DNA of 64,000 bases from NCBI GenBank assembly GCA_947594425.1, contig CANQED010000012.1:1-64000 (forward strand), read 5' to 3'. A program made the position numbers and the translations under genes. The DNA comes from an uncultured Ruminiclostridium sp. Lineage in GTDB: Bacteria > Bacillota > Clostridia > Oscillospirales > Ruminococcaceae. This document shows, piece by piece, positions 51,933-59,910 of the stretch (position 1 is the stretch's first letter; each line of letters begins with the position of its first letter). Under the pieces are notes generated by a model. It was not told the origin of the DNA, did not search any database, and worked only from the letters and a program-made list of their open reading frames with translations.

Positions 51933-53324
51933 TTAAGCCTTTCTTTTTCTGCGGCTGTTCTTTTCCCAGTGCTCTATGACGCGCATATTAGCGCGCTCTA
52001 CCGCGAGCGAATCGGGCGGAACGTCCTTTGTTATCGTCGAGCCTGCGGCGGTGGTGGCGTTCTCGCCGACCGTCACAGGGGCGATAAGATTAGTATTGCA
52101 GCCGATAAAGGCGTGATCGCCTATCACGGTGCGGAATTTGTTTATCCCGTCATAATTTGCGGTGACGCACCCGCAGCCGAAATTGACGTCCTTGCCCACA
52201 TCGCTGTCGCCCACATATGTAAGATGTGCTATGCAGGTATTTATGCCGACGGTAGAATTTTTCACCTCGACAAAATCCCCTATCTTTACCCCGCTCAGCA
52301 AATGCGTACCCGGGCGGATATGCACAAAGGGTCCCGCCTTTGCGCCCTCGTCTATAACGGAGTCAAAAGCGTGCACGTTGTCGAGCGTCACCCTGTCGGC
52401 TATCCTGCAATTTTCTATATAAGAGTTGGGTCCTATCGTGCAGCCGCCGCCGATAACGGTATCGCCCTTTATCACGGTATTGGGCAAAATGACCGTATCG
52501 CGCCCGATTTTTACATCGGGGGAAATAATGATCCCGTCCGTCAGCGGGATATCCGCGCCCTCGCTCATTAGGCGGCCGAGTACCTTATCCCGCGCGGTCT
52601 TATTAAGCTCGGACAGCTGCGCGCGCGAATTAGCCCCGAGCACCACATCCTCATTCTCGGCGGTATATACACCGCGCTTATCGAGCAACGCCGCCGCGTC
52701 GGTGAGATAATACTCTCCTCCCGCGTTGTCGGAGGTTATTTTATCAAGGCAGTTAAGCAGCTTTTCGGGCTTGAACCAGTATATCCCCGAGTTTACTTCA
52801 TTTATCTCTCTTTGCCGCTCGGTGCAGTCCTTTTCTTCGATTATCGCGGAGAATTTTCCGTCCTCGCGGTATATCCTCCCATAGCCGAACGGCTCGGGTA
52901 TCACCGCCGATATGACGGTTATATCGTTGTCCTCCCCGCGGTGAGCCGAGAGCGACCGCTTTATCGTATCATCGTCTATAAAAGGCGCGTCGGCGCAGCA
53001 GATAAACAGGTCGGCGTCTTGCTCGGCCGCCTTACGGATAAAGTCCTTTGCCTGCATAACGGCGTGAGCGGTGCCTTTTCTTTCGGTCTGCTCGTATGCG
53101 GCATAATTGCCGCGAGTATTGAGATATTCCTCGAGCGGCTCCTTCTTGCTGCCGACTACTACCGCGATATCGTCTATTCCCGCGCTTTCGACGCTGTCGA
53201 GCACCCAGCCTATCATGGGCTTAAACAACACGTTAGCCATAGCCTTAGGCAGGTCTGAGCACATACGCTTTCCGTCCCCTGCGGCGAGGATAAGGCAGCA
53301 GGTCTTTTTTGCCAAAAATATCAT
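51933..53324 (-). CDS. glmU: Bifunctional UDP-GlcNAc synthesis enzyme
   Basis: A 463-residue protein making UDP-N-acetylglucosamine. The N-terminal uridylyltransferase half begins LILAAGDGKRMCSDLPKAM (the LAAGxGxRM motif). The C-terminal half, from about residue 255, is a left-handed beta-helix of hexapeptide repeats carrying the acetyltransferase site (HIRPGTHLLSGVKIG, then the catalytic His in IAHLTYVGDSDVG). Length and order match GlmU. The enzyme acetylates glucosamine-1-phosphate and then adds UMP, feeding peptidoglycan synthesis. It lies between a DUF6062 gene and an alpha/beta hydrolase gene. AAAGGAATG gives the start at 53324. Confidence 0.95.
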   Translation of the reverse strand: MIFLAKKTCCLILAAGDGKRMCSDLPKAMANVLFKPMIGWVLDSVESAGIDDIAVVVGSKKEPLEEYLNTRGNYAAYEQTERKGTAHAVMQAKDFIRKAAEQDADLFICCADAPFIDDDTIKRSLSAHRGEDNDITVISAVIPEPFGYGRIYREDGKFSAIIEEKDCTERQREINEVNSGIYWFKPEKLLNCLDKITSDNAGGEYYLTDAAALLDKRGVYTAENEDVVLGANSRAQLSELNKTARDKVLGRLMSEGADIPLTDGIIISPDVKIGRDTVILPNTVIKGDTVIGGGCTIGPNSYIENCRIADRVTLDNVHAFDSVIDEGAKAGPFVHIRPGTHLLSGVKIGDFVEVKNSTVGINTCIAHLTYVGDSDVGKDVNFGCGCVTANYDGINKFRTVIGDHAFIGCNTNLIAPVTVGENATTAAGSTITKDVPPDSLAVERANMRVIEHWEKNSRRKRKA

Positions 53325-53380
53325 TCCTTTCGGTATTTATCAATTAAATCTATGCGAAAATTGACAGAATATGAGCTTTA

Positions 53381-54091
53381 TTATTTAGGTTCATTCCCGG
53401 TAGGGCGTGAGGTAAGGAAAGCTATCGCGCGATCTATCGAGCTGCGCACATGCTCCATATCGGCGTTGTGCAATTTGCCCGCGTTGCGGTAGTCAAAGCT
53501 GTTGCAAAACTCGTTTACATCGCTCCCGAGCTGCTTGGTATAATTTTGCATTATCTCGTCGAGCGTCTTTAAAAAGTCGGGGCGCTCGTTTTTGGGCATC
53601 TTGAGCGCGCTTTGCTCGATAAGATAATGATAATGCGGCAGGCAGAAAAATTCCTGCGTGCGAAACATATTCCTAAACTTGCCGTCCTTTACATACATTG
53701 TAAAGACGGTATCGAGCATATGGTCTATGCCCCACTGCACCTTAGAGCATACAAAGCAGCTGTGGTCGAGCTCGGCGGCCTTTTTCGCCTTATTGTCCTT
53801 AGAGGCAAAAAGTCCCTTTTTGTCGATAATGCCGCTGCGCACGTCCTCGAGGTGGCTGTTGAGCATTAGCGCGAGCGAAAGTCGGTTATTCTGCTTTAAC
53901 AGCTGGGTATAATGGGTATGGCAAAAGCCGAGCCTGTTGGTCTCTATCCTGACGTCGGGCTCCATCATTGCCGCGCCCATTATGTACTCGCAGATATGCT
54001 GCTCTACGGTATCTCTCATACGGCAGATAGGGCAGCCCTCGCGCGGCTCGAACACCTCGTTTACGGGGATAGTAAGTATGCTTTCTCTCAT
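53381..54091 (-). CDS. DUF6062-like zinc-binding protein
   Basis: A 236-residue soluble protein with four Cys/His clusters: CPICRM, CHTHY, CFVC and CLPHYHYL. They suggest two zinc sites built from CxxC and HxH pairs. The pattern matches the DUF6062 family found in Clostridia near cell-wall genes; the function is not established. The protein is otherwise mostly helical. It heads the operon with glmU 56 bp downstream and is driven by a minus-strand promoter (TTGATT, 17 bp, TACAAT at 54149-54177). Confidence 0.8.
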   Translation of the reverse strand: MRESILTIPVNEVFEPREGCPICRMRDTVEQHICEYIMGAAMMEPDVRIETNRLGFCHTHYTQLLKQNNRLSLALMLNSHLEDVRSGIIDKKGLFASKDNKAKKAAELDHSCFVCSKVQWGIDHMLDTVFTMYVKDGKFRNMFRTQEFFCLPHYHYLIEQSALKMPKNERPDFLKTLDEIMQNYTKQLGSDVNEFCNSFDYRNAGKLHNADMEHVRSSIDRAIAFLTSRPTGNEPK

Positions 54092-54129
54092 ATTTTGAAT
54101 TTCCTTTCAGAGAATTTTTAAATTTTCTC

Positions 54130-54177
54130 TTGTAATTTCTCTGTTTATATTGTATTATATAAAGAGGAAATAATCAA
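54130..54177. promoter_or_regulatory. Divergent promoter pair
   Basis: Plus strand: TTGTAA (54130-54135), 17 bp, TATTAT (54153-54158) for the ogg gene. Minus strand: TTGATT (54172-54177), 17 bp, TACAAT (54149-54154) for the DUF6062-glmU operon. The two overlap, so only one can fire at a time from this DNA. Confidence 0.65.
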
Positions 54178-54211
54178 GAGTTTTTTTAAAATTGAGAGGA
54201 ATTTTTTAAAA

Positions 54212-55024
54212 ATGGATTATGAATTTGTCAGCAAAAATTTTGACCCGCGTCTGATACTGTTTTGCGGGCAATGCTTTCGCTGGCGCGAGGACGGGGACGG
54301 CTTTTTCGGAATAGTAGGCGAGCGCGCCGTCCGCCTTACCAAAAGCGGGGACACTATCACCCTGCACGGCATAAGCGAGGAGGACGTGCCCTTTTGGCGC
54401 GAATACTTCGACCTCGACACCGATTACGGCGGGATAATAAAAATACTCTCGCAGGACGGCTTTATGCAAAAGGCTTGCGCGGAAAAGGGCGGCATAAGGG
54501 TACTGCGCCAGCCGCCGTTTGAGACGCTTATCAGCTTTATCATATCGCAGAATAATAATATAAAGCGCATCACGGGGATAATTTCCCGCCTGTGCGAGAG
54601 CTTTGGGGAGAAAAGGGACTTTGGTTATATTTTCCCCACCGCAGAGCAATTGAGCGGTATCACCGCAGAGCAATTAGCGCCGCTTAGGGCGGGATTTCGC
54701 GCAAAGTACATAGCCGACGCGGTAGAAAAGGTAAACAGCGGGGCTGTAGACCTCGACGAGCTGTACGCCCTAGACGCCGACGCCGCCCGCGAAAAGCTTA
54801 AAAGCATTAAGGGCGTAGGCGACAAGGTCGCGGACTGCGTATTGCTCTTCGGCTATCACAAGATAGAGGCTTTCCCCCGCGACGTATGGATAAAGCGCGC
54901 GGCGGCGGCCATCTACCCCGACGGGCTGCCCGACTGCTTTCGCGGATACGAGGGTATAGCGCAGCAGTATATGTTTGACTATGTACGCACCCACCCCGAG
55001 TGCGTAACGATAAAGGAAAAGTAA
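54212..55024 (+). CDS. ogg: 8-oxoguanine DNA glycosylase (OGG1-type)
   Basis: A 270-residue glycosylase of the OGG1/AlkA helix-hairpin-helix superfamily. It has the OGG1-type stretches FCGQCFRW and SQNNNIKRITGIISRLCESF, the HhH with catalytic Lys in GVGDKVADC, and the catalytic Asp in FPRDVWIKR. It removes 8-oxoguanine and cuts the strand by beta-elimination. The size and motif order match bacterial OGG (Clostridium-type). The ATG at 54212 follows GAGAGGA. It overlaps no other gene and is followed at once by ung, so the pair is a small repair operon. Confidence 0.9.
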   Translation: MDYEFVSKNFDPRLILFCGQCFRWREDGDGFFGIVGERAVRLTKSGDTITLHGISEEDVPFWREYFDLDTDYGGIIKILSQDGFMQKACAEKGGIRVLRQPPFETLISFIISQNNNIKRITGIISRLCESFGEKRDFGYIFPTAEQLSGITAEQLAPLRAGFRAKYIADAVEKVNSGAVDLDELYALDADAAREKLKSIKGVGDKVADCVLLFGYHKIEAFPRDVWIKRAAAAIYPDGLPDCFRGYEGIAQQYMFDYVRTHPECVTIKEK

Positions 55025-55025
55025 T

Positions 55026-55703
55026 ATGGTACATATAGGAAACGACTGGGACGAGCTGCTAAAGGACCAATTTGACAGCGATTATTATAAGACCCTGCGC
55101 AGATTTCTTGTCAGCGAATACAACAATCACAGGGTATACCCGCCCGCCGACTGCATATTTAACGCGCTTAAATTTACCCCCTACAGCTCGGTAAAGGCGG
55201 TACTGCTCGGTCAGGACCCCTATCACGGAGCGGGGCAGGCGCACGGTCTGTGCTTTTCGGTGCAAAAGGGCGTACAGCCGCCGCCGTCGCTGCAAAATAT
55301 CTTTAAAGAACTGTACGACGACCTCGGGATAAAATGCGACCCGACCTGCGGAGATCTAACCGAGTGGGCAAGGCAGGGGGTGCTACTGCTGAACACCTCT
55401 CTCACCGTAAGAGAGGGTATGCCTAACAGCCATCGAGGCAAGGGCTGGGAGCAGCTTACCGACCGAATAATCACGCTTATAGACCAAAAGACCGAGCCTG
55501 TCGCGTTTATTCTTTGGGGAGCTAACGCCAAAGCTAAGCTCCCGCTTATCACAAACCCGATACACGGGGTGTTCACCGCCGCCCACCCGAGCCCGCTGTC
55601 GGCGCATAACGGGTTCTTCGGCTGTCGGCATTTTTCGGCGGTAAACGGCTTTTTGTCCGCGAACGGCATACAGCCGATAGACTGGAGATTACAGCGGACA
55701 TAA
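55026..55703 (+). CDS. ung: Uracil-DNA glycosylase
   Basis: A 225-residue family 1 uracil-DNA glycosylase: the catalytic GQDPYHGAGQAHGL motif near residue 65, the PPSLQNIFKEL stretch, and the HPSPLSAHNGFFG loop near residue 180. It removes uracil from DNA by cutting the N-glycosidic bond. It starts one base after the ogg stop (ATG at 55026) and is followed 12 bp later by a metallophosphoesterase gene. Motifs are complete and the length is normal. Confidence 0.97.
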   Translation: MVHIGNDWDELLKDQFDSDYYKTLRRFLVSEYNNHRVYPPADCIFNALKFTPYSSVKAVLLGQDPYHGAGQAHGLCFSVQKGVQPPPSLQNIFKELYDDLGIKCDPTCGDLTEWARQGVLLLNTSLTVREGMPNSHRGKGWEQLTDRIITLIDQKTEPVAFILWGANAKAKLPLITNPIHGVFTAAHPSPLSAHNGFFGCRHFSAVNGFLSANGIQPIDWRLQRT

Positions 55704-55715
55704 GGGAGGAATTGT

Positions 55716-56438
55716 ATGATATGCGTTACGGGAGATCTTCACGGAGATCTCGAAAGGTTCAAGTCGCCTAAGCTCAAAAAGCTTAAAAAAGGCGACGCGC
55801 TGATAATATGCGGCGATTTCGGCTGTATATGGGACGGCGGCAAGAAAGAACTCAAGACGCTCAAAAAGCTCGGAAAGAAGAAGTACAATATACTGTTCGT
55901 AGACGGCACGCACGAGAATTATGACCTGTTGGAAGAATATCCCGAGGAGCAGTGGTGCGGAGGCACCGTCCGCCATATAAGCGGCAATCTGCGGCAGCTT
56001 ATGCGCGGGCAGGTGTACGAGATAGCGGGCAAAAAGATATTCGCCTTTGGCGGAGGGCAGAGCGACGAGAACACCTCGTACCTCGAGCCCGACGACGAAA
56101 AGCACTGGCTGCACGAGATACCCTCGGACGAGGAGCTAAAGCTCGGCGTCAATAACCTGCTGAAAAATGATAAAAAGGTAGATATGATCGTCACCTATGA
56201 GCCGCCCGCGCGGCTTGACGAATTTATCGATATAGGAAAGACAAACCGAAACCATATAAACACCTATTTGGATAAAATTCTCGAAAATGTGGAATTTAAT
56301 ATGTGGTACTTCGGAAAGCGTCATATCAACAAGCTTATTCCCCCGCGCTATCAATGTCTTTTTGACGCGGTGGAATTTGCAGATAAACAACGGCTGCCAA
56401 AGCCGAAAAAGGTAAAAAAGGAGAAGAACAATGGCTGA
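55716..56438 (+). CDS. Metallophosphoesterase
   Basis: A 240-residue calcineurin-type phosphoesterase. The metal-binding motifs read GDLHGD (residues about 6-11), GDFGCIWD and DGTHENYD (NH/TH motif), with a YEPPAR-like segment near residue 165 where His is normal; the last metal ligands are unclear. The C-terminus is Lys-rich (KKVKKEKNNG). The substrate cannot be read from sequence. It starts 12 bp after ung and overlaps the next gene by 8 bp, so it lies in the ogg-ung operon. Confidence 0.85.
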   Translation: MICVTGDLHGDLERFKSPKLKKLKKGDALIICGDFGCIWDGGKKELKTLKKLGKKKYNILFVDGTHENYDLLEEYPEEQWCGGTVRHISGNLRQLMRGQVYEIAGKKIFAFGGGQSDENTSYLEPDDEKHWLHEIPSDEELKLGVNNLLKNDKKVDMIVTYEPPARLDEFIDIGKTNRNHINTYLDKILENVEFNMWYFGKRHINKLIPPRYQCLFDAVEFADKQRLPKPKKVKKEKNNG

Positions 56439-56667
56439 ATTTAAGTACGAGATCACAAAAGAATTAGGCGTGATAGGCGAGAGCGGCAGCTACAGCATCG
56501 AGCTTAATATGGTAAGCTGGAACGACCGCCCGCCTAAGTACGATATACGCTCTTGGTCGCCCGACCACAGCAGAATGGGCAAGGGTATCTCGCTCACCGA
56601 GGAAGAGATGCAAAGGCTCGTCGAGCTGTTTAACGCGCGAGACGAAGAGGACGAATTCGACGTGTGA
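56431..56667 (+). CDS. YdbC/PC4-like ssDNA-binding protein
   Basis: A 78-residue protein matching the YdbC family of small single-stranded DNA-binding proteins (PC4 fold): KELGVIGESGSYSIELNMVS, then WNDRPPKYDIRSWSPDHSRM with GKGISLTEEEMQ. PC4-like proteins form dimers that bind ssDNA with a curved beta-sheet. Placement after DNA-repair genes fits a role in DNA handling. The ATG overlaps the upstream stop. Two hairpin terminators close the operon. Confidence 0.85.
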   Translation: MAEFKYEITKELGVIGESGSYSIELNMVSWNDRPPKYDIRSWSPDHSRMGKGISLTEEEMQRLVELFNARDEEDEFDV

Positions 56668-56682
56668 TCTTTGCGTAAAAGT

Positions 56683-56759
56683 ACCCCGCGATCATCTCAC
56701 GGGGTGTAGGTTATACTCCATATAACGAAAACCCCCGCGAAATGCTCCACGGGGGTTTC
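56683..56759 (+). terminator. Double terminator of the repair operon
   Basis: Hairpin 1: ACCCCG/CGGGGT at 56683-56705. Hairpin 2: ACCCCCG/CGGGGGT at 56731-56756 with an A-run before and TTTCT after. The second is the stronger and can act on both strands. Confidence 0.75.
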
Positions 56760-56810
56760 TCATTCATACATTGTCCTTCGTTTCGCCCAAATTGGCGGAA
56801 GCTGTCAAAA

Positions 56811-57038
56811 TTACTTGTTCTTCTTCTTAAGAACGATGCCGCTAACGGTAAGAGCGCCTGCTGCAAGAGCGGTAGGAACTACGGTGAGAATAACACCGGT
56901 ACCGGGGTTGCTGTCGCCTACGGTCGCCTGGCTGTTTGCGCCATCAGAAGCGCCGACCTCAACGTCTGCTGCAAATGCAGCGGTGGAGCAAGCCGCAACG
57001 GCTGCTATGCAAGCTATAGCTGCTAAAATCTTTTTCAT
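56811..57038 (-). CDS. Miniature NPGTG-anchored surface protein
   Basis: Only 75 residues: a signal peptide (MKKILAAIACIAAVAACSTA, cleavage likely after AFA), about 25 residues of mature sequence, then the sorting motif NPGTG, a hydrophobic helix and a KKKNK tail. After sorting only about 25-30 residues would remain exposed on the cell wall. The motif matches the NPSTG of the giant surface protein at 11230, so both probably use the same sortase, which is not in the window. It has a good GGAGGATATA site and its own promoter (57093-57121). Confidence 0.8.
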   Translation of the reverse strand: MKKILAAIACIAAVAACSTAAFAADVEVGASDGANSQATVGDSNPGTGVILTVVPTALAAGALTVSGIVLKKKNK

Positions 57039-57092
57039 CGTTATATCCTCCTTATATTGTCCTTCATATGTAAATTCGTTTTACATCTAAGC

Positions 57093-57121
57093 AGTCTATA
57101 TAAACCGTAAAAAAGTTTCAA
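57093..57121 (-). promoter_or_regulatory. Promoter of the miniature surface protein
   Basis: Minus-strand TTGAAA (57116-57121), 17 bp, TAGACT (57093-57098). A small hairpin (ATGTAAA/TTTACAT, 57068-57086) follows in the 5' leader. Confidence 0.65.
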
Positions 57122-57209
57122 CTTTTTTATTTTTCTTTTTTCTTATCCGACCGCTTACATTGCCGTAGTCGGGCGGAGATATTAAAAAGTTTCAGAATAA
57201 TAAAAATTT

Positions 57210-57252
57210 TTTAAAAAAAATAAAAGCGTTAGAGATTTTAGCTCCAACGCTT
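57210..57252 (-). terminator. Terminator of the PH-domain/GtrA operon
   Basis: Minus-strand stem AAGCGTT-x-GAG (57242-57252 region) with its complement near 57224-57234, followed by a long T-run (complement of 57202-57223). Confidence 0.75.
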
Positions 57253-57256
57253 AAAA

Positions 57257-57793
57257 CTATTCCGTCTTTTTCTTTTTGCTCCTGAAAATAAACAGCTTGC
57301 TGAAAATATAATTGAGCACAAGTACCACTATATTGGACAGGACCTTTATGCAAAATTCGTATATCCCGTTTCCGACCGCGGGGAGGTCTACGAGCAGATA
57401 CATTATTATAAGGTCTACAAATAATGTGAACAGCCTTGCCGCGTAAAAGGACAGCGCCTGCATAAATATCTTGCCCGCGCCGCTTACCTTGCTCTTAAAT
57501 ACCCATATGCGATTGGTGATATAAGCAAAGGTCACCGACACTATCCAGCTTATTATATTCGGCAACACCGTCGACGAGTCCCCGTCCGAGAACGTCAGGT
57601 GATACATCCACTTAAATATCCACGGCGCGCTCTCTTCGGTGGGAAAAACAGTGCGCACAATAAAGTACGTCCCTATAGAGACAAGCGTCGTCAGCGCCCC
57701 GAAAAACACATAGGATATTATCTCGCGGTATTTTCTGTACAATTCGCCCCACTGCTTAGGGTGGAGCGCCATAGTGACTATCTCTTTAATCAT
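57257..57793 (-). CDS. GtrA-like membrane protein
   Basis: A 178-residue protein with four membrane helices in the GtrA pattern: EIISYVFFGALTTLVSIGTY near the start and YITNRIWVFKSK in the middle, both characteristic. GtrA proteins help flip or attach sugar-lipid intermediates for cell-surface glycosylation. It overlaps the upstream PH-domain gene by 8 bp and is its translationally coupled partner. The C-terminus is Lys-rich (SKKKKTE). The ATG at 57793 is used here; an alternative at 57772 would lose seven residues. Confidence 0.85.
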   Translation of the reverse strand: MIKEIVTMALHPKQWGELYRKYREIISYVFFGALTTLVSIGTYFIVRTVFPTEESAPWIFKWMYHLTFSDGDSSTVLPNIISWIVSVTFAYITNRIWVFKSKVSGAGKIFMQALSFYAARLFTLFVDLIIMYLLVDLPAVGNGIYEFCIKVLSNIVVLVLNYIFSKLFIFRSKKKKTE

Positions 57794-58238
57794 TATCCAT
57801 CATATCGGGTATGCCGTCGCCGTCGGAGTCAACGTCAAGATCCGCTCCGCCCGAGCCGAGCGCCGCGCCGACCATATCTCTGCCGCGCACCATATACTTG
57901 TCGTACTGCGCCTTAACGGCGGCGTCGAGTATACGCTTGACCTCGCGGGGGTGCCTTATCGCGGTTATCTGCTTTTCGGGTGTGTCGCGGTCGCGCGCGA
58001 TAACGATTATAGTCCCGCAGCCCACTATACGCTGACCGAAAGGAAAACGCATATTCTTATCGGTTATCTTGTACAGGTCTATCTCGTCCTCTTTGATATT
58101 GAGCAGACCTACTTTAGTATAGAGCGAGGTCTCGGTCAGGATATACCGAGTAAGCGATATCGGCAGACCGCAAATGCACTTCTTGCCTGTCCAGAGCACC
58201 TCTCCGTAATTTCTTTTAAGCTTCTCCATATTAGCCAT
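57786..58238 (-). CDS. PH-domain-like protein with Asp-rich tail
   Basis: A 150-residue protein. Residues about 5-110 look like a bacterial PH domain (YGEVLWTGKKCICGLPISLT near the start, then RYILTETSLYTKVGLLNIKE; VIARDRDTPEKQITAIRHPR later). The last 25 residues have DVDSDGDGIPDMMDND, a run of Asp-x-Asp-Gly resembling a Ca-binding repeat, as in dockerins or thrombospondin type 3 repeats. With no signal peptide it is probably cytoplasmic. I chose ATG at 58238 after AAAGGAAAT; a longer start would add 41 residues. Function unknown. Confidence 0.7.
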   Translation of the reverse strand: MANMEKLKRNYGEVLWTGKKCICGLPISLTRYILTETSLYTKVGLLNIKEDEIDLYKITDKNMRFPFGQRIVGCGTIIVIARDRDTPEKQITAIRHPREVKRILDAAVKAQYDKYMVRGRDMVGAALGSGGADLDVDSDGDGIPDMMDND

Positions 58239-58251
58239 AATTATTTCCTTT

Positions 58252-58509
58252 CTACCACCGCGGGGTCTCGTGCGGACACTGGCGAAAAGCGTACGCCGCC
58301 CGTATCTCGACAAAGCAGCCGCACTTTGCGCACATTCCGTTGATAAGCTCGTCGCAGCCAAGGCACTTGTCCAGCCTTTCGCGATAGGCGGCGCTGTCGG
58401 TCCTTTTCTCCTCGGGGATAAGCGCGATATATTCCTTTACGGCGGCATAGGCTTCGGCGCTAAGCTTCTCAGTGAGGCACCTTTTACACAAGCGCGAGCT
58501 CAATTCCAT
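58252..58509 (-). CDS. DUF6171-like zinc-binding protein
   Basis: An 85-residue protein with two Cys pairs: CKRC near the start and CLGCDELINGMCAKCGCF in the second half, plus CPHE at the end; a compact zinc-ribbon-like protein. The pattern fits DUF6171 proteins of Clostridia. The central part is helical (EKRTDSAAYRERLDK). It has its own minus-strand promoter (TTGATT, 17 bp, TACAAT) and begins an operon with the PH-domain and GtrA genes. Confidence 0.75.
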   Translation of the reverse strand: MELSSRLCKRCLTEKLSAEAYAAVKEYIALIPEEKRTDSAAYRERLDKCLGCDELINGMCAKCGCFVEIRAAYAFRQCPHETPRW

Positions 58510-58530
58510 ATCGCCGCCCCCTTTTAGGAT

Positions 58531-58626
58531 ATTGTACCATACGGCGGTAAATAAATCAAGAGAAAGTGCAAAATTTATTATATTTGCCCGCCCGCTATTG
58601 ATTTTTCTATTGCTTTGGGTTATACT
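58531..58626. promoter_or_regulatory. Divergent promoters
   Basis: Minus strand: TTGATT (58554-58559), 17 bp, TACAAT (58531-58536) for the DUF6171 gene. Plus strand: TTGATT (58598-58603), 17 bp, TATACT (58621-58626) for the HAD phosphatase-rimM-trmD operon. Confidence 0.7.
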
Positions 58627-58650
58627 TTTATATATAAAGGAGAAGTGACT

Positions 58651-59343
58651 ATGGAAAAGACATACGACGCGGTGATATTCGACCTCGACGGCACACTCTT
58701 AAACACTATCGACGACCTCGCCGACAGCGCTAACGCCGTGCTTAGCGGGCTCGGATTTGCTACCCACAGCATAGAAGAATATAAATATTTTGTCGGAAAC
58801 GGCATACCTAAGCTTATCGAGCGCTGCCTGCCGCCCGACCGACAGGATATGCACGAAACGGCGCTTAAGCTTTTTACCGAGCGGTACTCACTCCACAGCC
58901 GTGACAAGACCGCGCCCTACCCGGGCATAAAAGAGGTCATCGCCGAGCTAAAGCAAAGCGGTATCCCTACGGGGGTAATCACCAACAAGTCCCACCCGAT
59001 AGCGTTAGATGTGGTAAAATATTATTTCGGTGACGCGTTCGACTATGTGAGAGGTCTCGACGATACAATAAAGGCAAAGCCCGCGCCCGACGGCGCGTTA
59101 TCGGTGGCGAGCGCGCTTAAGGTAGAGCCCGACAGGGTGCTCTACGCGGGCGACACAAAGACCGATATGCTCACCGCGCAAAACGCGGGGTTCTCGCCCT
59201 GCGGGGTATTGTGGGGCTTTCGCCTAAGAGAAGAGCTCGAGCAAAACGGCGCGAGGTACATAATTTCCCGCCCCGAGCAAATTTTGGACATAATTTTCGG
59301 CAAAGGGGCAGAATATGAGAAAACAATATCTGGAAGTCGCTAA
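58651..59343 (+). CDS. HAD family phosphatase (PGP-like)
   Basis: A 230-residue HAD phosphatase: motif I VIFDLDGTLLNT, motif II VITNKSH, motif III Lys in KAKPAPDG, motif IV YAGDTKTDM. The size and cap pattern resemble phosphoglycolate phosphatase (Gph-like). The native 3' end probably overlapped the rimM start; in this genome the last residues (EKTISGSR) come from a partial rimM copy inserted by duplication. In the copy-B arrangement the frame would end KGAEYEKAVS. I chose ATG 58651 after AAGGAGAAG. Confidence 0.85.
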   Translation: MEKTYDAVIFDLDGTLLNTIDDLADSANAVLSGLGFATHSIEEYKYFVGNGIPKLIERCLPPDRQDMHETALKLFTERYSLHSRDKTAPYPGIKEVIAELKQSGIPTGVITNKSHPIALDVVKYYFGDAFDYVRGLDDTIKAKPAPDGALSVASALKVEPDRVLYAGDTKTDMLTAQNAGFSPCGVLWGFRLREELEQNGARYIISRPEQILDIIFGKGAEYEKTISGSR

Positions 59344-59443
59344 AATAGTCGCCCCGCAGGGGTTTTTCGAGACTTTTCGGCAAAGGGGCAGAATATGAGA
59401 AAGCAGTATCTTGAAGTCGCAAAGATAGTCGCTCCGCAGGGGT
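59294..59443 (+). repeat. Partial duplication of the rimM start (80 bp period)
   Basis: Copy A (59294-59363) and copy B (59374-59443) both contain the end of the HAD gene and the first ~17 codons of rimM. In the coding part six base differences are seen, and all six fall at third codon positions without changing the protein. Copy A is followed by unrelated TTTCGAGAC and no longer leads into rimM. It reads as the remnant of a second, diverged rimM start. Confidence 0.85.
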
Positions 59444-59910
59444 TGAGGGGTGAGCTCCGCGTGCAGTATTACTGCGACGGCCCCGACTTTTTCAAAAAGC
59501 TCAATAGGCTGTTTCTCGGAAAGGACAAGACCGAACTGCCGCTCTTATCCTCGCGCGCTAACGGCAATCTCGCGGTGCTTAAATTGCAGGGCATAGACGA
59601 CCGCGAACAGGTGACCCCGCTTGTCGGCAAAATGCTGTATATCTTTCGCGAGGATGTGCAGCTTGAGCAGGGCGTGTATTTTCTGCAAGACCTTATCGGT
59701 CTTACGGTAAAGGACGCGGACAGCGGAGAGGTATACGGCACCGTCGACGATATATATCAAAACGGCGCGGCGGACGTATACTCTATAAGGACAGCGGACG
59801 GGCGGCAGCTTATGTTTCCCGCGATACCCGAGGTACTTATCAGCCGCGACATAGACGCGGGGGAGATACTGATACGCCCGCTGAAAGGGCTTTTTGACGA
59901 TGAGAATTGA
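59395..59910 (+). CDS. rimM: Ribosome maturation factor
   Basis: A 171-residue RimM: N-terminal RimM domain starting YLEVAKIVAPQGLRGELRVQ, and a C-terminal PRC-barrel domain (DLIGLTVKDADSGEVYGTVD onwards, ending in RPLKGLFDDEN). It assists assembly of the 30S head near S19 and S13. It precedes trmD with an 11 bp overlap, the usual rimM-trmD pairing. The start ATG at 59395 belongs to copy B of the duplication; the first copy at 59315 reads only 27 codons. The usual downstream partner rplS is not present here. Confidence 0.95.
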   Translation: MRKQYLEVAKIVAPQGLRGELRVQYYCDGPDFFKKLNRLFLGKDKTELPLLSSRANGNLAVLKLQGIDDREQVTPLVGKMLYIFREDVQLEQGVYFLQDLIGLTVKDADSGEVYGTVDDIYQNGAADVYSIRTADGRQLMFPAIPEVLISRDIDAGEILIRPLKGLFDDEN

